Source of the DNA: Acidipila sp.
GTDB lineage: Bacteria > Acidobacteriota > Terriglobia > Acidiferrales > UBA7541
Direction of reading: 5' to 3'
DNA: 64,000 bases
Assembly (NCBI GenBank): GCA_010365215.1
Contig: JAAFGT010000005.1
Coordinates: 1 to 64,000 of the forward strand
Positions 36,784 to 45,337 of this stretch are shown here, in pieces; the first letter of the stretch is position 1, and each line of letters starts with the position of its first letter. Below the pieces are notes generated by a model, which did not search any database, was not told where the DNA came from, and worked only from the letters and a program-made list of their open reading frames with translations. The position numbers and the translations under genes are program-made.

Positions 36784-37044
36784 CTATCGAGCCCAAGGCG
36801 ACGGTGGTACCGGGCCGCTGGTGTTGCCCCAAGGCGACGGAGGTACCGGACCACTGGTGTTCGCGATCACCCAAGGTGATGGCGGCACCGGTCCGCTGGT
36901 ATTCGCAATCACCCAAGGTGACGGCGGTACCGGACCGCTTGTGTTTGCTACCGCAGGACTAGCGCTTACCGTTAAGTTCCGAACTGCCATCGCGGAAACC
37001 AACACCAACAGCACTAACACGATGGTCTTGATCCACCTGTTCAT
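36784..37044 (-). CDS. Short exported peptide with four NTSGPVPPSPW repeats
   Basis: An 86-aa protein with GGGGAG five bases before the ATG, so probably translated. Residues 1-20 form a basic and hydrophobic export segment; an AVA motif (31-33) stands just before the first repeat. Then come four identical units NTSGPVPPSPW (34-44, 48-58, 62-72, 74-84), the first three spaced 14 residues by 'VIA'. There is no Cys. It is either a secreted multi-copy peptide precursor or a membrane-anchored Pro-rich linker. No processing enzyme gene is adjacent. Confidence 0.72.
   Translation of the reverse strand: MNRWIKTIVLVLLVLVSAMAVRNLTVSASPAVANTSGPVPPSPWVIANTSGPVPPSPWVIANTSGPVPPSPWGNTSGPVPPSPWAR
36793..36945 (-). 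repeat. In-frame tandem repeat, four copies, 42/36-bp period
   Basis: Four near-identical DNA units encode NTSGPVPPSPW. Units 1-3 have a 42-bp period and unit 4 follows after 36 bp. Third-base differences between copies show the protein sequence is kept although the DNA has begun to diverge. Confidence 0.9.
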
Positions 37045-37150
37045 AGATGCTCCCCAAGTAAAGAGTTACCCGGGGCCATCATAGACAGGCGGGTGCCAAT
37101 TCGGGACTATTTCCCGTAGCTGTGCCTAAACGATAAACACCTATCCCTCT

Positions 37151-37178
37151 GGGGGGTGCCAGGCTCTGGCAATCCTCC
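37151..37178 (+). repeat. Strong hairpin with bulge
   Basis: TGCCAG-gct-CTGGCA is a perfect 6-bp stem, extended by GGGGG pairing with CCTCC across a two-base bulge. No T-run follows on the plus strand. It is about 110 bp upstream of the repeat-peptide start on the minus strand. Confidence 0.45.
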
Positions 37179-37272
37179 TTGAACACATTCATCTTGCATT
37201 CGCTCGTCTGTAGGGTCAACGGTACTGTGGTACCACCGCAAGGTAAACTAACCCGGGTTCCATGCGCCCAAA

Positions 37273-37290
37273 GTCCGCTGAAAAGCGGAC
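37273..37290 (+). repeat. Perfect 7-bp hairpin with GAAA tetraloop
   Basis: GTCCGCT-GAAA-AGCGGAC is a perfect stem closed by a GNRA tetraloop, a stable RNA fold. ATTCTACTTT follows, weakly T-rich, so it could end a plus-strand transcript or be part of a small RNA. It lies about 100 bp before the tRNA. Confidence 0.45.
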
Positions 37291-37390
37291 ATTCTACTTT
37301 GAAGAACCGGAGATTCTTACTTTGTTGCGACACAACCGCTTCCGCCCTTGACAGTTCTGCCGCCAAGTTCCTACCATGGTAAACCGCGCT

Positions 37391-37465
37391 GCCGGCGTAG
37401 CTCAGTGGAAGAGCGAGGGTCTCATAATCCCTAGGCCGTGGGTTCGATTCCCTCCGCCGGCACCA
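37391..37465 (+). tRNA. tRNA with CAU anticodon (Met elongator or lysidine-Ile2)
   Basis: A 75-nt cloverleaf with encoded CCA. Acceptor GCCGGCG pairs with CGCCGGC; the D arm is GCTC-loop-GAGC; the anticodon loop CTCATAA contains CAT; the T loop is TTCGATT. G1-C72 pairing argues against an initiator tRNA. The anticodon CAU fits elongator Met or Ile2, and the sequence alone does not decide; tilS lies 2 kb away. Two mismatches are visible: U31-U39 in the anticodon stem and U50-U64 in the T stem. A T-rich stretch follows. Confidence 0.85.
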
Positions 37466-37527
37466 GTTTTTCTTTTTTGGCGTCTTGTTGGCAGGCTGGT
37501 ACTTACCTTAGGGTCCCTGGAGTGTCC

Positions 37528-37890
37528 ATGAAAGACCAGAAAGCGCCAAATCGGTCCCGCAAAGCGAAAGTCGGTTCCGGGAAGCGCAAGGGTTTGGCCG
37601 GCGCGGAGTCCAGCGGATGCAAGACCTCCATGACCTGGACGCTATTAGCCAGTGTGACGGGTTACTCGCCGGTGTGGGTGCCCAACGGGATGTATGACAA
37701 AGCCGCGGCGCACTTCATGAAGCAAACCAAGGGACGCTATGCGAATAATTTGCTGCGGCAAAGGATGGCACCGTTAGGGCTAGAAGCTAATTGTATCGGC
37801 ACCTGTGATGGTGGGTGGTGTAAGGATCGCTTGATATACGATGACGGATCATCGAAGACCTTTGTCTGTGAGTGCGAATACTTCGTTTAG
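37528..37890 (+). CDS. Hypothetical small protein with Cys-rich C-terminus
   Basis: A 120-aa protein, not recognised. The N-terminal 25 residues are Lys/Arg/Ser-rich. The C-terminal third has five Cys: 'NCIGTCDGGWCKD' and 'FVCECEYFV', possibly a metal or disulfide cluster. GGAG lies five bases before the ATG. It directly follows the tRNA and is less GC-rich than its neighbours, so it may have been acquired. No partner gene is evident. Confidence 0.5.
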   Translation: MKDQKAPNRSRKAKVGSGKRKGLAGAESSGCKTSMTWTLLASVTGYSPVWVPNGMYDKAAAHFMKQTKGRYANNLLRQRMAPLGLEANCIGTCDGGWCKDRLIYDDGSSKTFVCECEYFV

Positions 37891-37925
37891 CCGTTCATTA
37901 ACCGGCGGGACGAGGCGTTTGCCGC

Positions 37926-39035
37926 CTAATTTCCATCGTTCTTCAGGATCACTTTTAGCGCGCTTTCTGCGGCTGCATTTCCAAACGTGTCGTACGCCTT
38001 CATGATGTCGTTAATGGCGAAGCGATGCGTCACCAGCTTGCTCGGCTGCAGTTTGCCCGACGCCACAATCTTCAGCAGCATAGGCGTTGTAATCGTGTCC
38101 ACCAGGCGCGTGGTCAATGAAATGTTGCGGTCCCAGAGCTTCTCCATATGCAGCTCCACCGGCTTGCCGTGTACGCCCACATTCGCGATTCGCCCGCCCG
38201 GCGCGACAATGCCCTGACAGATATCAAAAGTCGCAGGAATTCCAACTGCTTCTATGGCCACGTCAACGCCGGCACCTTCGGTCAGCTCCATCACGCGATT
38301 GGCGGCACGCCCGTCCGAACTGTTGATCAGAGTGGTTGCGCCAAACTGCTTTGCGACTGCTAAGCGCTTGTCGTCCAGGTCAATCATGAAGATCGCTGCG
38401 GGTGAATAAAATTGCGCCGTTAGCAGAACGGCGAGTCCGATAGGCCCTGCCCCCACGATGGCCACCGTGTCGCCTGGTTTTACTTGCCCGTTCAGGACGC
38501 CGCACTCAAAGCCCGTGGGGAAAATATCGCTGAGCATCACCAGGGCTTCTTCGTCTCCGCCCTTCGGGAAGCTGTGCAGACTTCCGTCGGCGTGCGGGAT
38601 GCGCACGTATTCGGCTTGCGTCCCGTCGAGCGTGTTGCCCAATATCCAGCCTCCGTTTCGGCAATGGGAATACATGCTTTTTCTGCAGAAGTCGCACTTC
38701 AGGCAGGCGGTGATGCACGAGATGATGACCTTATCCCCCACATGAAACTTCGAAACGCCGGTTCCGACTTGCTCGATTATGCCGATTCCTTCATGGCCGA
38801 GGATGCGGCCCTCGGTCACGGACGGGAGATCTCCCTTGAGAATGTGCAGGTCAGTTCCGCAAATGGTGGATGTGGTGATGCGCACAACTGCATCGCCCGT
38901 ATCCTGGATGGTGGGGCGCGGCCGCTCCTCCCATGCGCGTTTTCCTGGACCGTGGTAGACCAGCGCTTTCATTCTCGTACTGCCATTTACACCGGCGGCG
39001 CGCGTAGTCGCCAATTCGAGATCAGCGGTTTTCAT
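37926..39035 (-). CDS. Zinc-dependent alcohol dehydrogenase
   Basis: A 369-aa medium-chain dehydrogenase. The catalytic zinc site is 'CGTDLHILKGD' with 'GHEGIGIIEQVG'. The structural zinc site is shown by four Cys in 'CLKCDFCRKSMYSHC'. The NAD(P)-binding motif is 'VAIVGAGPIGLAVLL'. It resembles alcohol dehydrogenases found in stress or hypoxia loci. The start at 39035 has GAGGAG six bases upstream. It follows the Crp/Fnr gene by 63 bp and is probably in its operon. Confidence 0.93.
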   Translation of the reverse strand: MKTADLELATTRAAGVNGSTRMKALVYHGPGKRAWEERPRPTIQDTGDAVVRITTSTICGTDLHILKGDLPSVTEGRILGHEGIGIIEQVGTGVSKFHVGDKVIISCITACLKCDFCRKSMYSHCRNGGWILGNTLDGTQAEYVRIPHADGSLHSFPKGGDEEALVMLSDIFPTGFECGVLNGQVKPGDTVAIVGAGPIGLAVLLTAQFYSPAAIFMIDLDDKRLAVAKQFGATTLINSSDGRAANRVMELTEGAGVDVAIEAVGIPATFDICQGIVAPGGRIANVGVHGKPVELHMEKLWDRNISLTTRLVDTITTPMLLKIVASGKLQPSKLVTHRFAINDIMKAYDTFGNAAAESALKVILKNDGN

Positions 39036-39098
39036 CGATTGCTCCTCTGCATTTCGCAAACTGGATAATCCTGGAGCGATTCACAAACCCGTGGCGGG

Positions 39099-39914
39099 TT
39101 AGCCTTCGCGCACGCGCTGAAGCCCCGGCAGATCGCGGATAATCAAAGTCGAGCCCTTCACTTCGATGAACTTCCGCTTCTTGAAGTCCGCAAACAGGCG
39201 CGTGACCGTCTCGCGTGACGCTCCCACCATCTGGGCGATCTCTTCATGCGTCAGCGTGAGCTTCAGGCGAATTTCGCCTTTTTCTGCCGGCGTGTCAGCC
39301 GACCACTCGAGGAGAAATCTTGCCAATTTCTCCGAGGCGGAGTGGGAGAGCCCAATGGTGCGCATCTCGACGATGGCTGCGTGGTAGGTTTCGCTCAGCA
39401 GTTGTGCCACGCGCAGGGCAGCCTCGCCGTGCTCGCGCAGGAACGCAAGGAAATCAGCCCGGCTAATGAAATTGGCCTGAGTTGGCTCGAGCACCTCGGC
39501 AGTCAATTCGTAAGGCTTTCCTGATACGGAGCCGGCGAGCCCCAGGACGTCGCCCGTTTCAGCAACTCTGAGGATCAACGTCTTGCCGTCGGCGGATGAC
39601 GTGGATAGTTTCACCCGGCCGTTACAAAGCACAAAAACGCCACGTGGGGTCTGGCCTTCCACGAACAGCATGGCCCCTTTGGGATACAACGCTGTGGCGG
39701 TGATGGAGGATAGACGGCCGAGAGCCTCGGGAGGGAGATCGCAAAACAGGCGGTCCTCACGGTGCGGACAGGTGAGGCAGCTCTCGATGATTTCCAGGCC
39801 GTAAGGAGCGCGCATAGCAGAACCCGCCCCAGTATACTTCGCTTTCCAATTGGGAACGATTTGAAAGTCGGTGGACATGTCTGCTGTCGTGGCCTCGTCA
39901 GCCTTTCGCTTCAT
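39099..39914 (-). CDS. Crp/Fnr-family regulator with N-terminal Cys cluster
   Basis: DNA-binding regulator with a cyclic-nucleotide-binding-like sensor domain and a C-terminal winged helix. The region 'SCLTCPHREDRLFC' carries three Cys (C-x2-C-x8-C) and a fourth is in 'VLCNGRVKL', resembling the [4Fe-4S] set of FNR, although the spacing differs. The recognition helix 'SRETVTRLF' matches Crp's RETVxR, which reads GTGA half-sites. Such sites lie just upstream. The frame opens at 39914, but a start at Met13 (39878) or Met34 (39815, GGGGCGGG upstream) fits the predicted promoter better. Confidence 0.92.
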   Translation of the reverse strand: MKRKADEATTADMSTDFQIVPNWKAKYTGAGSAMRAPYGLEIIESCLTCPHREDRLFCDLPPEALGRLSSITATALYPKGAMLFVEGQTPRGVFVLCNGRVKLSTSSADGKTLILRVAETGDVLGLAGSVSGKPYELTAEVLEPTQANFISRADFLAFLREHGEAALRVAQLLSETYHAAIVEMRTIGLSHSASEKLARFLLEWSADTPAEKGEIRLKLTLTHEEIAQMVGASRETVTRLFADFKKRKFIEVKGSTLIIRDLPGLQRVREG

Positions 39915-39944
39915 CCAGTATCAGCCGCACATGGCTTCTTGCCA

Positions 39945-39958
39945 GTGACTGGCATCAC
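39945..39958. promoter_or_regulatory. Crp-type operator A1 (GTGAC-N4-ATCAC)
   Basis: GTGACtggcATCAC, one mismatch from a perfect palindrome. Its centre (39951.5) is 41.5 bp from a predicted minus-strand start at 39910 that follows a -10 GATACT (39922-39917). It thus sits in a class II position for the Crp/Fnr gene itself. It lies exactly 22 bp from operator A2. Confidence 0.7.
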
Positions 39959-39966
39959 GCTGCACC

Positions 39967-39980
39967 GTGACGGGCGTCAC
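39967..39980. promoter_or_regulatory. Crp-type operator A2 (GTGAC-N4-GTCAC)
   Basis: Perfect palindrome GTGACgggcGTCAC, flanked by A on the right as in the Crp consensus TGTGA-N6-TCACA. The centre is 39973.5. A -10 like GATAGT at 40003-40008 would place the plus-strand start at 40015, exactly 41.5 bp away, serving the gene at 40031. Confidence 0.75.
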
Positions 39981-40030
39981 AGCGTCGCTGCCTCGCCTGC
40001 GCGATAGTGGGGAGCAGTCAGGAGGCAAAA

Positions 40031-40510
40031 ATGTCGAAAGATGAGCGCGACGTTCTCGAAGTTCTGCGATTTGAGCTCGAATTCCTGGAAAAAGGCGGGT
40101 ACGGCCGCTCACCCCGGAGTCCCTGGAGACCGCAGTTTATCTTCCAGGATTCTCCTACCTGCATGAATTACGACAGCATGGCAAATCCCGCCCCCTGCTC
40201 CGAGTGCCTGCTCTTGCAGTTTGTGCCCAGCGCAAGCCACGGAGAAAAAATTCCGTGCCGGCACATTTTGCTTAACCAAGCCGGCGAGACGATCGAATCG
40301 TTCTACCGCACGGGAACCCAGCCGGAGTTAGAAGCGGTTTATGGCAGTTGGCTGCGGCAATCCATTCAGAAGCTGGAACTGGAGCGCGCGGAAGCTCGCC
40401 CGCGGTGCGTGTGCCAGCCGGAAGCAAAGTCAGATCTCGCAGGTGACGCAACGCGCCACCATTGTCACTCGGGGAAAAATCGCGGGCATGAATGCCACGA
40501 CTGCTTGTGA
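40031..40510 (+). CDS. Cys/His-rich hypothetical protein of the Crp/Fnr island
   Basis: A 159-aa protein with a strong AGGAGG five to six bases before the ATG. Nine Cys are grouped as 'TCMNYD', 'PCSECLLLQFVP', 'KIPCRHI', 'RCVCQPE' and a C-terminal 'HHCHSGKNRGHECHDCL', suggesting metal or redox binding. There is no signal peptide or known domain. It is divergent from the Crp/Fnr gene and shares two operators with it, so it is likely a main target of that regulator. Function unknown. Confidence 0.75.
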   Translation: MSKDERDVLEVLRFELEFLEKGGYGRSPRSPWRPQFIFQDSPTCMNYDSMANPAPCSECLLLQFVPSASHGEKIPCRHILLNQAGETIESFYRTGTQPELEAVYGSWLRQSIQKLELERAEARPRCVCQPEAKSDLAGDATRHHCHSGKNRGHECHDCL

Positions 40511-40539
40511 CGCCGGGCCGCCCGGCTTGATGAGAACTA

Positions 40540-43263
40540 TCAGAGTAGTTCGAGGACGGCGGTCATAGAGTCGAGGTCAGCACCCGGGCGGTTCTTGAAC
40601 CCGAATCGCGACGCCAACGCCCGCATGTCACTATTTTCCGCAAGAATGTGCGCGTCGATGCGTTCCAGGTTTTCGTCCCGTGCGATGCGGATGAGGCGCC
40701 GGAGCAGCTCGGTTCCGATGCCGGTGTGCTGATAACGATCGGCAACCAGCACGCCTACCTCGGCTTCCTTGCCCGTGCGCGATTTGCTGATCCGTCCGAT
40801 ACCGATGATTTCCTGCCGTCCCGTAGCGGGATCGGCGCGGTCCACGACCAGCGCCATCTCCCTGTCGTAGTCGCTAAAACATCTCTGGATCAACCGCTCG
40901 TGATCTATGCGCGTGCTTAACTTGGTCATGTGAAAGTAGCGCAAGTAGACCGTGCGCTCGGAAAGCGTGGCGTGAAACTGCGCCATCTGCGGTTCGTCTT
41001 CCGGCCGAATCGGGCGAATCACCACCGGCGTGCCGTCTTTCATCGTCCACGGCGCGACATACTGCACGGGATAAGGCCGTATCGCCGGCCGCGGCAGATC
41101 CTGCGGCAAGGTTGCTAGGGGGTGCAGAATGATTCGCGCATCGAGGGCTAGAAGCCGCTCGGGTGATGCGAGTAGTGGATTGATGTCCACTTCCTGAATC
41201 CAGGGGTGCTCAGCAATCAGCTTGCTGAAGCGCGTCAGCGACACGGCCAGCTCTTGCTGATCGATTGCCGGGCGTCCCCGTGTTCCCTGAAGAGCGGCAA
41301 ATATCCGTGTCTGTTCCATCAACCGCTGCGCGAGCGTAGTGTTCAACGGCGGCAGCGCCAGCGCGCGGTCACGATAGACCTCCACGAGCTGCCCTCCGGA
41401 ACCAAACAAAAGCACCGGGCCAAACTGCGGGTCGATGCTCGAGCCCAGAATCAGCTCGTAGCCATCGAGCTTCACCATGGGCTGCACGGTGACTCCCAGA
41501 AATCCGCGCGGCCCCACCTTTTCCAGAACCAAAGACTCGATCGCCCGGTACGCATTTCGGACGGCGTCGGCGCTATGCAAATTCAGTTTCACTCCTCCCA
41601 CGTCCGTCTTGTGCGTGATGGTCTCGGAATAGATTTTGAGAACTACGGGATACCCAAGCTGCGTCGCCCGCGCGACAGCTTCGTCGGCGCTTCCGGCGAT
41701 GTGCGTTTCCACCGTGGGAATTCCCGCTAGCGCAAGCACTCGCTTGGATTCAACCTCGGTCAGGATGGTGCGGCCGGCGCCACGCACCTGCTCCAATAAC
41801 TTTTCGATCTCCGTGCGTGGCTCCTTGCGCGGTTGCGTATGCGGCTCCGCCTCGACGACGGGATCCTCACCCAACACGGGAGTTTCATAGAGCGCACGAA
41901 GATTTTTGGAATAGCGCCACATGTGCACGAAGGCCCGCGCCGCCGTATCCGGGTAGGCAAAAGTGGGAATGCCGCTGCGATTCAGCATTTCCTGACCGGG
42001 CGCCACAAGCGCGCCTCCCATCCAGCTCGCCAGCAGCGGTTTGCCCGAGCCTTTGGCGTAGGGCGCCAGGCCCTCGGCAACTTTCCCCGGGTCCGTCATC
42101 CCCTGCGGAGCGAGAATCACCAGCAAGCCGTCGCTGCCCGGATCTTTGCGCGCAATTTCCACTGCGCGTGCGTAATGTTCGGGAGCCGCATCGCCGAGGA
42201 TGTCGATGGGATTTCCGTGGCTCCAATGCGGCGGAAGAAACTGATCGAGTTCCGCCAGCGATTCGGGCGAGAGCGTGGCCAGCTCGCCGCCATTGGCAAT
42301 CAGGGAATCCGTGGCCAGCACTCCCGGCCCGCCGGCGTTGGTCACAACGGTCAGCCGCGGACCGGATGGCCGAGGCTGCTTATCGAGCACCTCGGCCATG
42401 TGGAAGAGGTCGGAGATATTTTGCACGCGCAGCACGCCGCAGCGGCGCATCGCCGCGTCGAATACTTCGTCGCTGCCGGTCAGCGCTCCGGTATGCGACG
42501 CCGCCGCCCGCGAAGCCGCTTCCGAGCGCCCCGCCTTGATCACGATGATGGGCTTGCGCAGCGCCACTTCGCGCGCCGCGGAGAGGAATGAGCGCGCCTC
42601 CCCGATGGATTCCATGTACAGCAGGATGCTGCGCGTCTGTGGGTCCTCACCGAAAAAATTGATCAAGTCGCCCCAGCCCACGTCGAGCATCGACCCGGTG
42701 GAAACGATAGCGCTGAAGCCTACCTGCTCCCGCAAGCTCCAATCCAGGATCGCCGTCAGCAGCGCACCGCTCTGGCTGAGGAACGCCACGCTTCCCGGAC
42801 GGGCAATCTCATGCGCAAACGTCGCATTTAGACCCAGCGCCGGATTCATCATCCCCAGACAGTTCGGCCCCACCAGCCGCATGGTGCCGCGCTGGAGATG
42901 CGCGTAGATCTGTCGCTCCAGCTCCGCGCCTGCTTCTCCATGCTCCTTGAAGCCCGCTGTAATCACTATCGCGGCCTTCACGCCTGCGTCCACGCATTCC
43001 CCAATTACCCCAGGAACTGTCGCCGCAGGGGTCACCACCAATGCGAGGTCCACCGGGCCCGGAACGGCGGCGATTGCGGGGTAGCTAGGTAAGCCCAAAA
43101 CTTCCGGACGATTCGGATTTACCGCGTACACTTTTCCGCTAAACGAACCATTCCGCAGATTCATCAGAACCGTGCGTCCCACGCTTCGCTCGCGATCCGT
43201 GGCCCCGATCACCGCCACAGACTCCGGCGAAAAAAACTTCTCGAGCGCGTAGCCCGTGGTCAT
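40540..43263 (-). CDS. Acyl-CoA synthetase (NDP-forming) fused to GNAT acetyltransferase
   Basis: A 907-aa fusion. Order: CoA-binding domain ('[19 protein letters not shown]'); succinyl-CoA-ligase-like domains with the phospho-His in '[13 protein letters not shown]'; ATP-grasp ('[21 protein letters not shown]'); and a C-terminal GNAT domain ('[18 protein letters not shown]'). Relatives either make acetate and ATP from acetyl-CoA or, as Pat/YfiQ, acetylate lysines of acyl-CoA synthetases. The intact His suggests the ligase may be active. Met14 of the longer frame is taken as start. Confidence 0.92.
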   Translation of the reverse strand: MTTGYALEKFFSPESVAVIGATDRERSVGRTVLMNLRNGSFSGKVYAVNPNRPEVLGLPSYPAIAAVPGPVDLALVVTPAATVPGVIGECVDAGVKAAIVITAGFKEHGEAGAELERQIYAHLQRGTMRLVGPNCLGMMNPALGLNATFAHEIARPGSVAFLSQSGALLTAILDWSLREQVGFSAIVSTGSMLDVGWGDLINFFGEDPQTRSILLYMESIGEARSFLSAAREVALRKPIIVIKAGRSEAASRAAASHTGALTGSDEVFDAAMRRCGVLRVQNISDLFHMAEVLDKQPRPSGPRLTVVTNAGGPGVLATDSLIANGGELATLSPESLAELDQFLPPHWSHGNPIDILGDAAPEHYARAVEIARKDPGSDGLLVILAPQGMTDPGKVAEGLAPYAKGSGKPLLASWMGGALVAPGQEMLNRSGIPTFAYPDTAARAFVHMWRYSKNLRALYETPVLGEDPVVEAEPHTQPRKEPRTEIEKLLEQVRGAGRTILTEVESKRVLALAGIPTVETHIAGSADEAVARATQLGYPVVLKIYSETITHKTDVGGVKLNLHSADAVRNAYRAIESLVLEKVGPRGFLGVTVQPMVKLDGYELILGSSIDPQFGPVLLFGSGGQLVEVYRDRALALPPLNTTLAQRLMEQTRIFAALQGTRGRPAIDQQELAVSLTRFSKLIAEHPWIQEVDINPLLASPERLLALDARIILHPLATLPQDLPRPAIRPYPVQYVAPWTMKDGTPVVIRPIRPEDEPQMAQFHATLSERTVYLRYFHMTKLSTRIDHERLIQRCFSDYDREMALVVDRADPATGRQEIIGIGRISKSRTGKEAEVGVLVADRYQHTGIGTELLRRLIRIARDENLERIDAHILAENSDMRALASRFGFKNRPGADLDSMTAVLELL

Positions 43264-43359
43264 GATGGACTTTTGCTCCCCAGCGAGTGATGCGAGCCCC
43301 ACCGGCAGATAGCAGATTAGCCAGCGGTGATTTTAGGGGAGGTGGGGACGACTTGCACC

Positions 43360-45273
43360 TTAGAAATCAGTGAGCGACGCGGGTGCCAGAGCCACCCGCG
43401 CGGCATTGAGGACCGCCGCCAAATCAATAATCTCTTGCGCAATAGCTCCTCCGACGGGCGGCAGGTAGCCCGCCGCAGCCAGCAGCATCCCCACAATGCT
43501 GAGCGCCATGCCACCTACCGCGCTTTCGAGAGCGATGATCCGCATACGGCGGCCAATGTGCAGCAGCTCGTCAATCTTCCCCAGCGAAGTCTCCAGGATC
43601 ACGGCGTCGGCGGCTTCCGCGGTGATGTCGCTGCTGGTCCCGAAAGCCACCCCCACGGTGGCCGCCTGCATGGCCGGCGCGTCGTTGATGCCGTCGCCGA
43701 TAAACAAAGTATTTTCGCGCCTCGCTTCGGCGCGCACGATGGCTACTTTATCTTCCGGAGTTTGCCCCGAGTACACCTCGGTGATTCCGACGATGCCGGC
43801 CAGATACTGAACCTCGGCGTCACGGTCACCGGAGACCAGCATGACTTTTTTTACCGCGTGGCGAGGCCTGAGATGGTCGACAAACAGCCGGCTGTCGCTT
43901 CGCGGCGCATCGTGGAAGCGGAGGGCCGCAGCGTAGGCTCCATCGACAAAGACCAGGCACTCGAGGCCCGGCGCAAGGGGCGGCAGAATTAAATCAGGCG
44001 TTGACACTTTCTTGCGGCCCGTAATCAGCACCTCGCGGCCCGCCACCATTCCGCCTAATCCCTCTCCGGGGCGTTCATGGATCTGCGTGGCTGGTTCCAC
44101 GGCCAAATTCGCGAGGCGCGCGGCATTGAGCACAGCGCCTGCCAGCGGATGCTTCGAATATCGCTCCAGGCCCGCGGCAAGCCGCAGCACTTCGTGCTGC
44201 TGGAATTCCGGCGCGCAGAGAATTTCCGTCAAAGAAGGCTTGCCGTAGGTGAGCGTTCCGGTCTTATCGAAGATCAACGTGCGGCACGCGGCGATCTGCT
44301 CGAGCACGGCTGGATCTTTGATGATGATGCCGCGGCGCGCCGCCAGCGAGATCGCGCCGATGATCGCCACCGGAATGGCCAGCAGCAGGGGACAGGGTGT
44401 AGCCACAACCAAAGTTGCCAGGAAACGCCGCGAGTCACCGCTCCAGGCCCATCCCGCCGCGGCCAGCGCGAGCGCAGCGGGCGTGTACCATGCGCCCAGC
44501 ATGTCTCCCAGGCGTCGCAGGCGTGGCCGGCGCTGCTCGGTCTCCTTCATCACGCGCATGATTCTCGCGTAACGCGAATCGATGGGGAGTTTTTCGGCGC
44601 GCAGAGTCAGCGCCGTCTCGCCATTGATCGCGCCCGAAAGCACTTCGGAACCGGGCGTTTTGGCGATCTCGAACGGCTCGCCGGTCAGGTAGGATTCGTC
44701 CATTCTTCCCTGGCCCTCAACCACCACACCATCCACCGGACAGATTTCGTGCGGGAACACAACCACCGCATCGCCGACGGCGATCTGGTCGAGCGTCACG
44801 TCGGTCAAGCTTTCGCCGACCTTGCGATGAGCGGTCTGGGGCATGCGCTTCGCCAGTGCATCGAGCACCGATGAGGCGCGGCGAGTTGCCATTCCCTCCA
44901 GTGCCGTGCCCCCGGAAAGCATCAGCACGACAATCGCTCCTACCAGGTATTCCCCCAGCAGCACGGACGTGACAATGCTGATTCCGGCCAGCAGGTCGGA
45001 ACCGAATTCGCGGCGAAACAATCTCCTGGCCAGGGCGAAGACTAATGGGGCCCCGCCGAAAACGAGCGTGACGATCAGCGGCGAAAGCCACGTGCTCCTC
45101 GACACGTGGGTGGCATAGCGAAGCAACAGATGCAGGAGGATTCCCGCTGCGGTCACTGAGGCAATCGCAGTCTGGTTGAGCCACTTGGACGCCGGAGTTC
45201 CCGGCGCGGCGGAGGAAGGGGATTCCTGCCGCGCCGGGCCATGCAACCTCGCCGTCTTGGAGAGGGCGCTCAT
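43360..45273 (-). CDS. P1B-type heavy-metal-translocating ATPase
   Basis: A 637-aa membrane pump. 'VATPCPLLLAIPVAI' is the transmembrane CPx ion site; 'IFDKTGTLTYGKP' holds the phosphorylated Asp; 'LTGEP', 'YSKHPLAGA' and 'GDGINDAPAMQ' are the actuator, HP and hinge motifs. There is no N-terminal HMA or CxxC metal-binding domain. The TPC-PLL motif differs from the copper CPC type, so the metal is not assigned. It lies between the UspA gene (64 bp) and the acyl-CoA synthetase gene on the same strand. Confidence 0.93.
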   Translation of the reverse strand: MSALSKTARLHGPARQESPSSAAPGTPASKWLNQTAIASVTAAGILLHLLLRYATHVSRSTWLSPLIVTLVFGGAPLVFALARRLFRREFGSDLLAGISIVTSVLLGEYLVGAIVVLMLSGGTALEGMATRRASSVLDALAKRMPQTAHRKVGESLTDVTLDQIAVGDAVVVFPHEICPVDGVVVEGQGRMDESYLTGEPFEIAKTPGSEVLSGAINGETALTLRAEKLPIDSRYARIMRVMKETEQRRPRLRRLGDMLGAWYTPAALALAAAGWAWSGDSRRFLATLVVATPCPLLLAIPVAIIGAISLAARRGIIIKDPAVLEQIAACRTLIFDKTGTLTYGKPSLTEILCAPEFQQHEVLRLAAGLERYSKHPLAGAVLNAARLANLAVEPATQIHERPGEGLGGMVAGREVLITGRKKVSTPDLILPPLAPGLECLVFVDGAYAAALRFHDAPRSDSRLFVDHLRPRHAVKKVMLVSGDRDAEVQYLAGIVGITEVYSGQTPEDKVAIVRAEARRENTLFIGDGINDAPAMQAATVGVAFGTSSDITAEAADAVILETSLGKIDELLHIGRRMRIIALESAVGGMALSIVGMLLAAAGYLPPVGGAIAQEIIDLAAVLNAARVALAPASLTDF

Positions 45274-45337
45274 CGCTAAACGTTTCTCCGCCCAGTCCGC
45301 CGGGAGGTATGACGCGGGCGTGCGACCCGCGAAGTGT

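Larger units (their letters stand above)
37045..37390. other. Intergenic region with two strong hairpins, no supported gene
   Basis: This 346-bp gap lies between the repeat-peptide start and the tRNA. Two perfect hairpins are visible (separate entries). ORFs here on both strands lack ribosome-binding sites and familiar composition. It could hold the long 5' leader of the peptide gene, an unrecognised small RNA, or the tRNA promoter. Confidence 0.4.

Noticed and set aside
37079-37366. 95-aa minus-strand ORF between the repeat peptide and the tRNA
   Set aside because: No ribosome-binding site; it spans both perfect hairpins, and its sequence looks non-coding.
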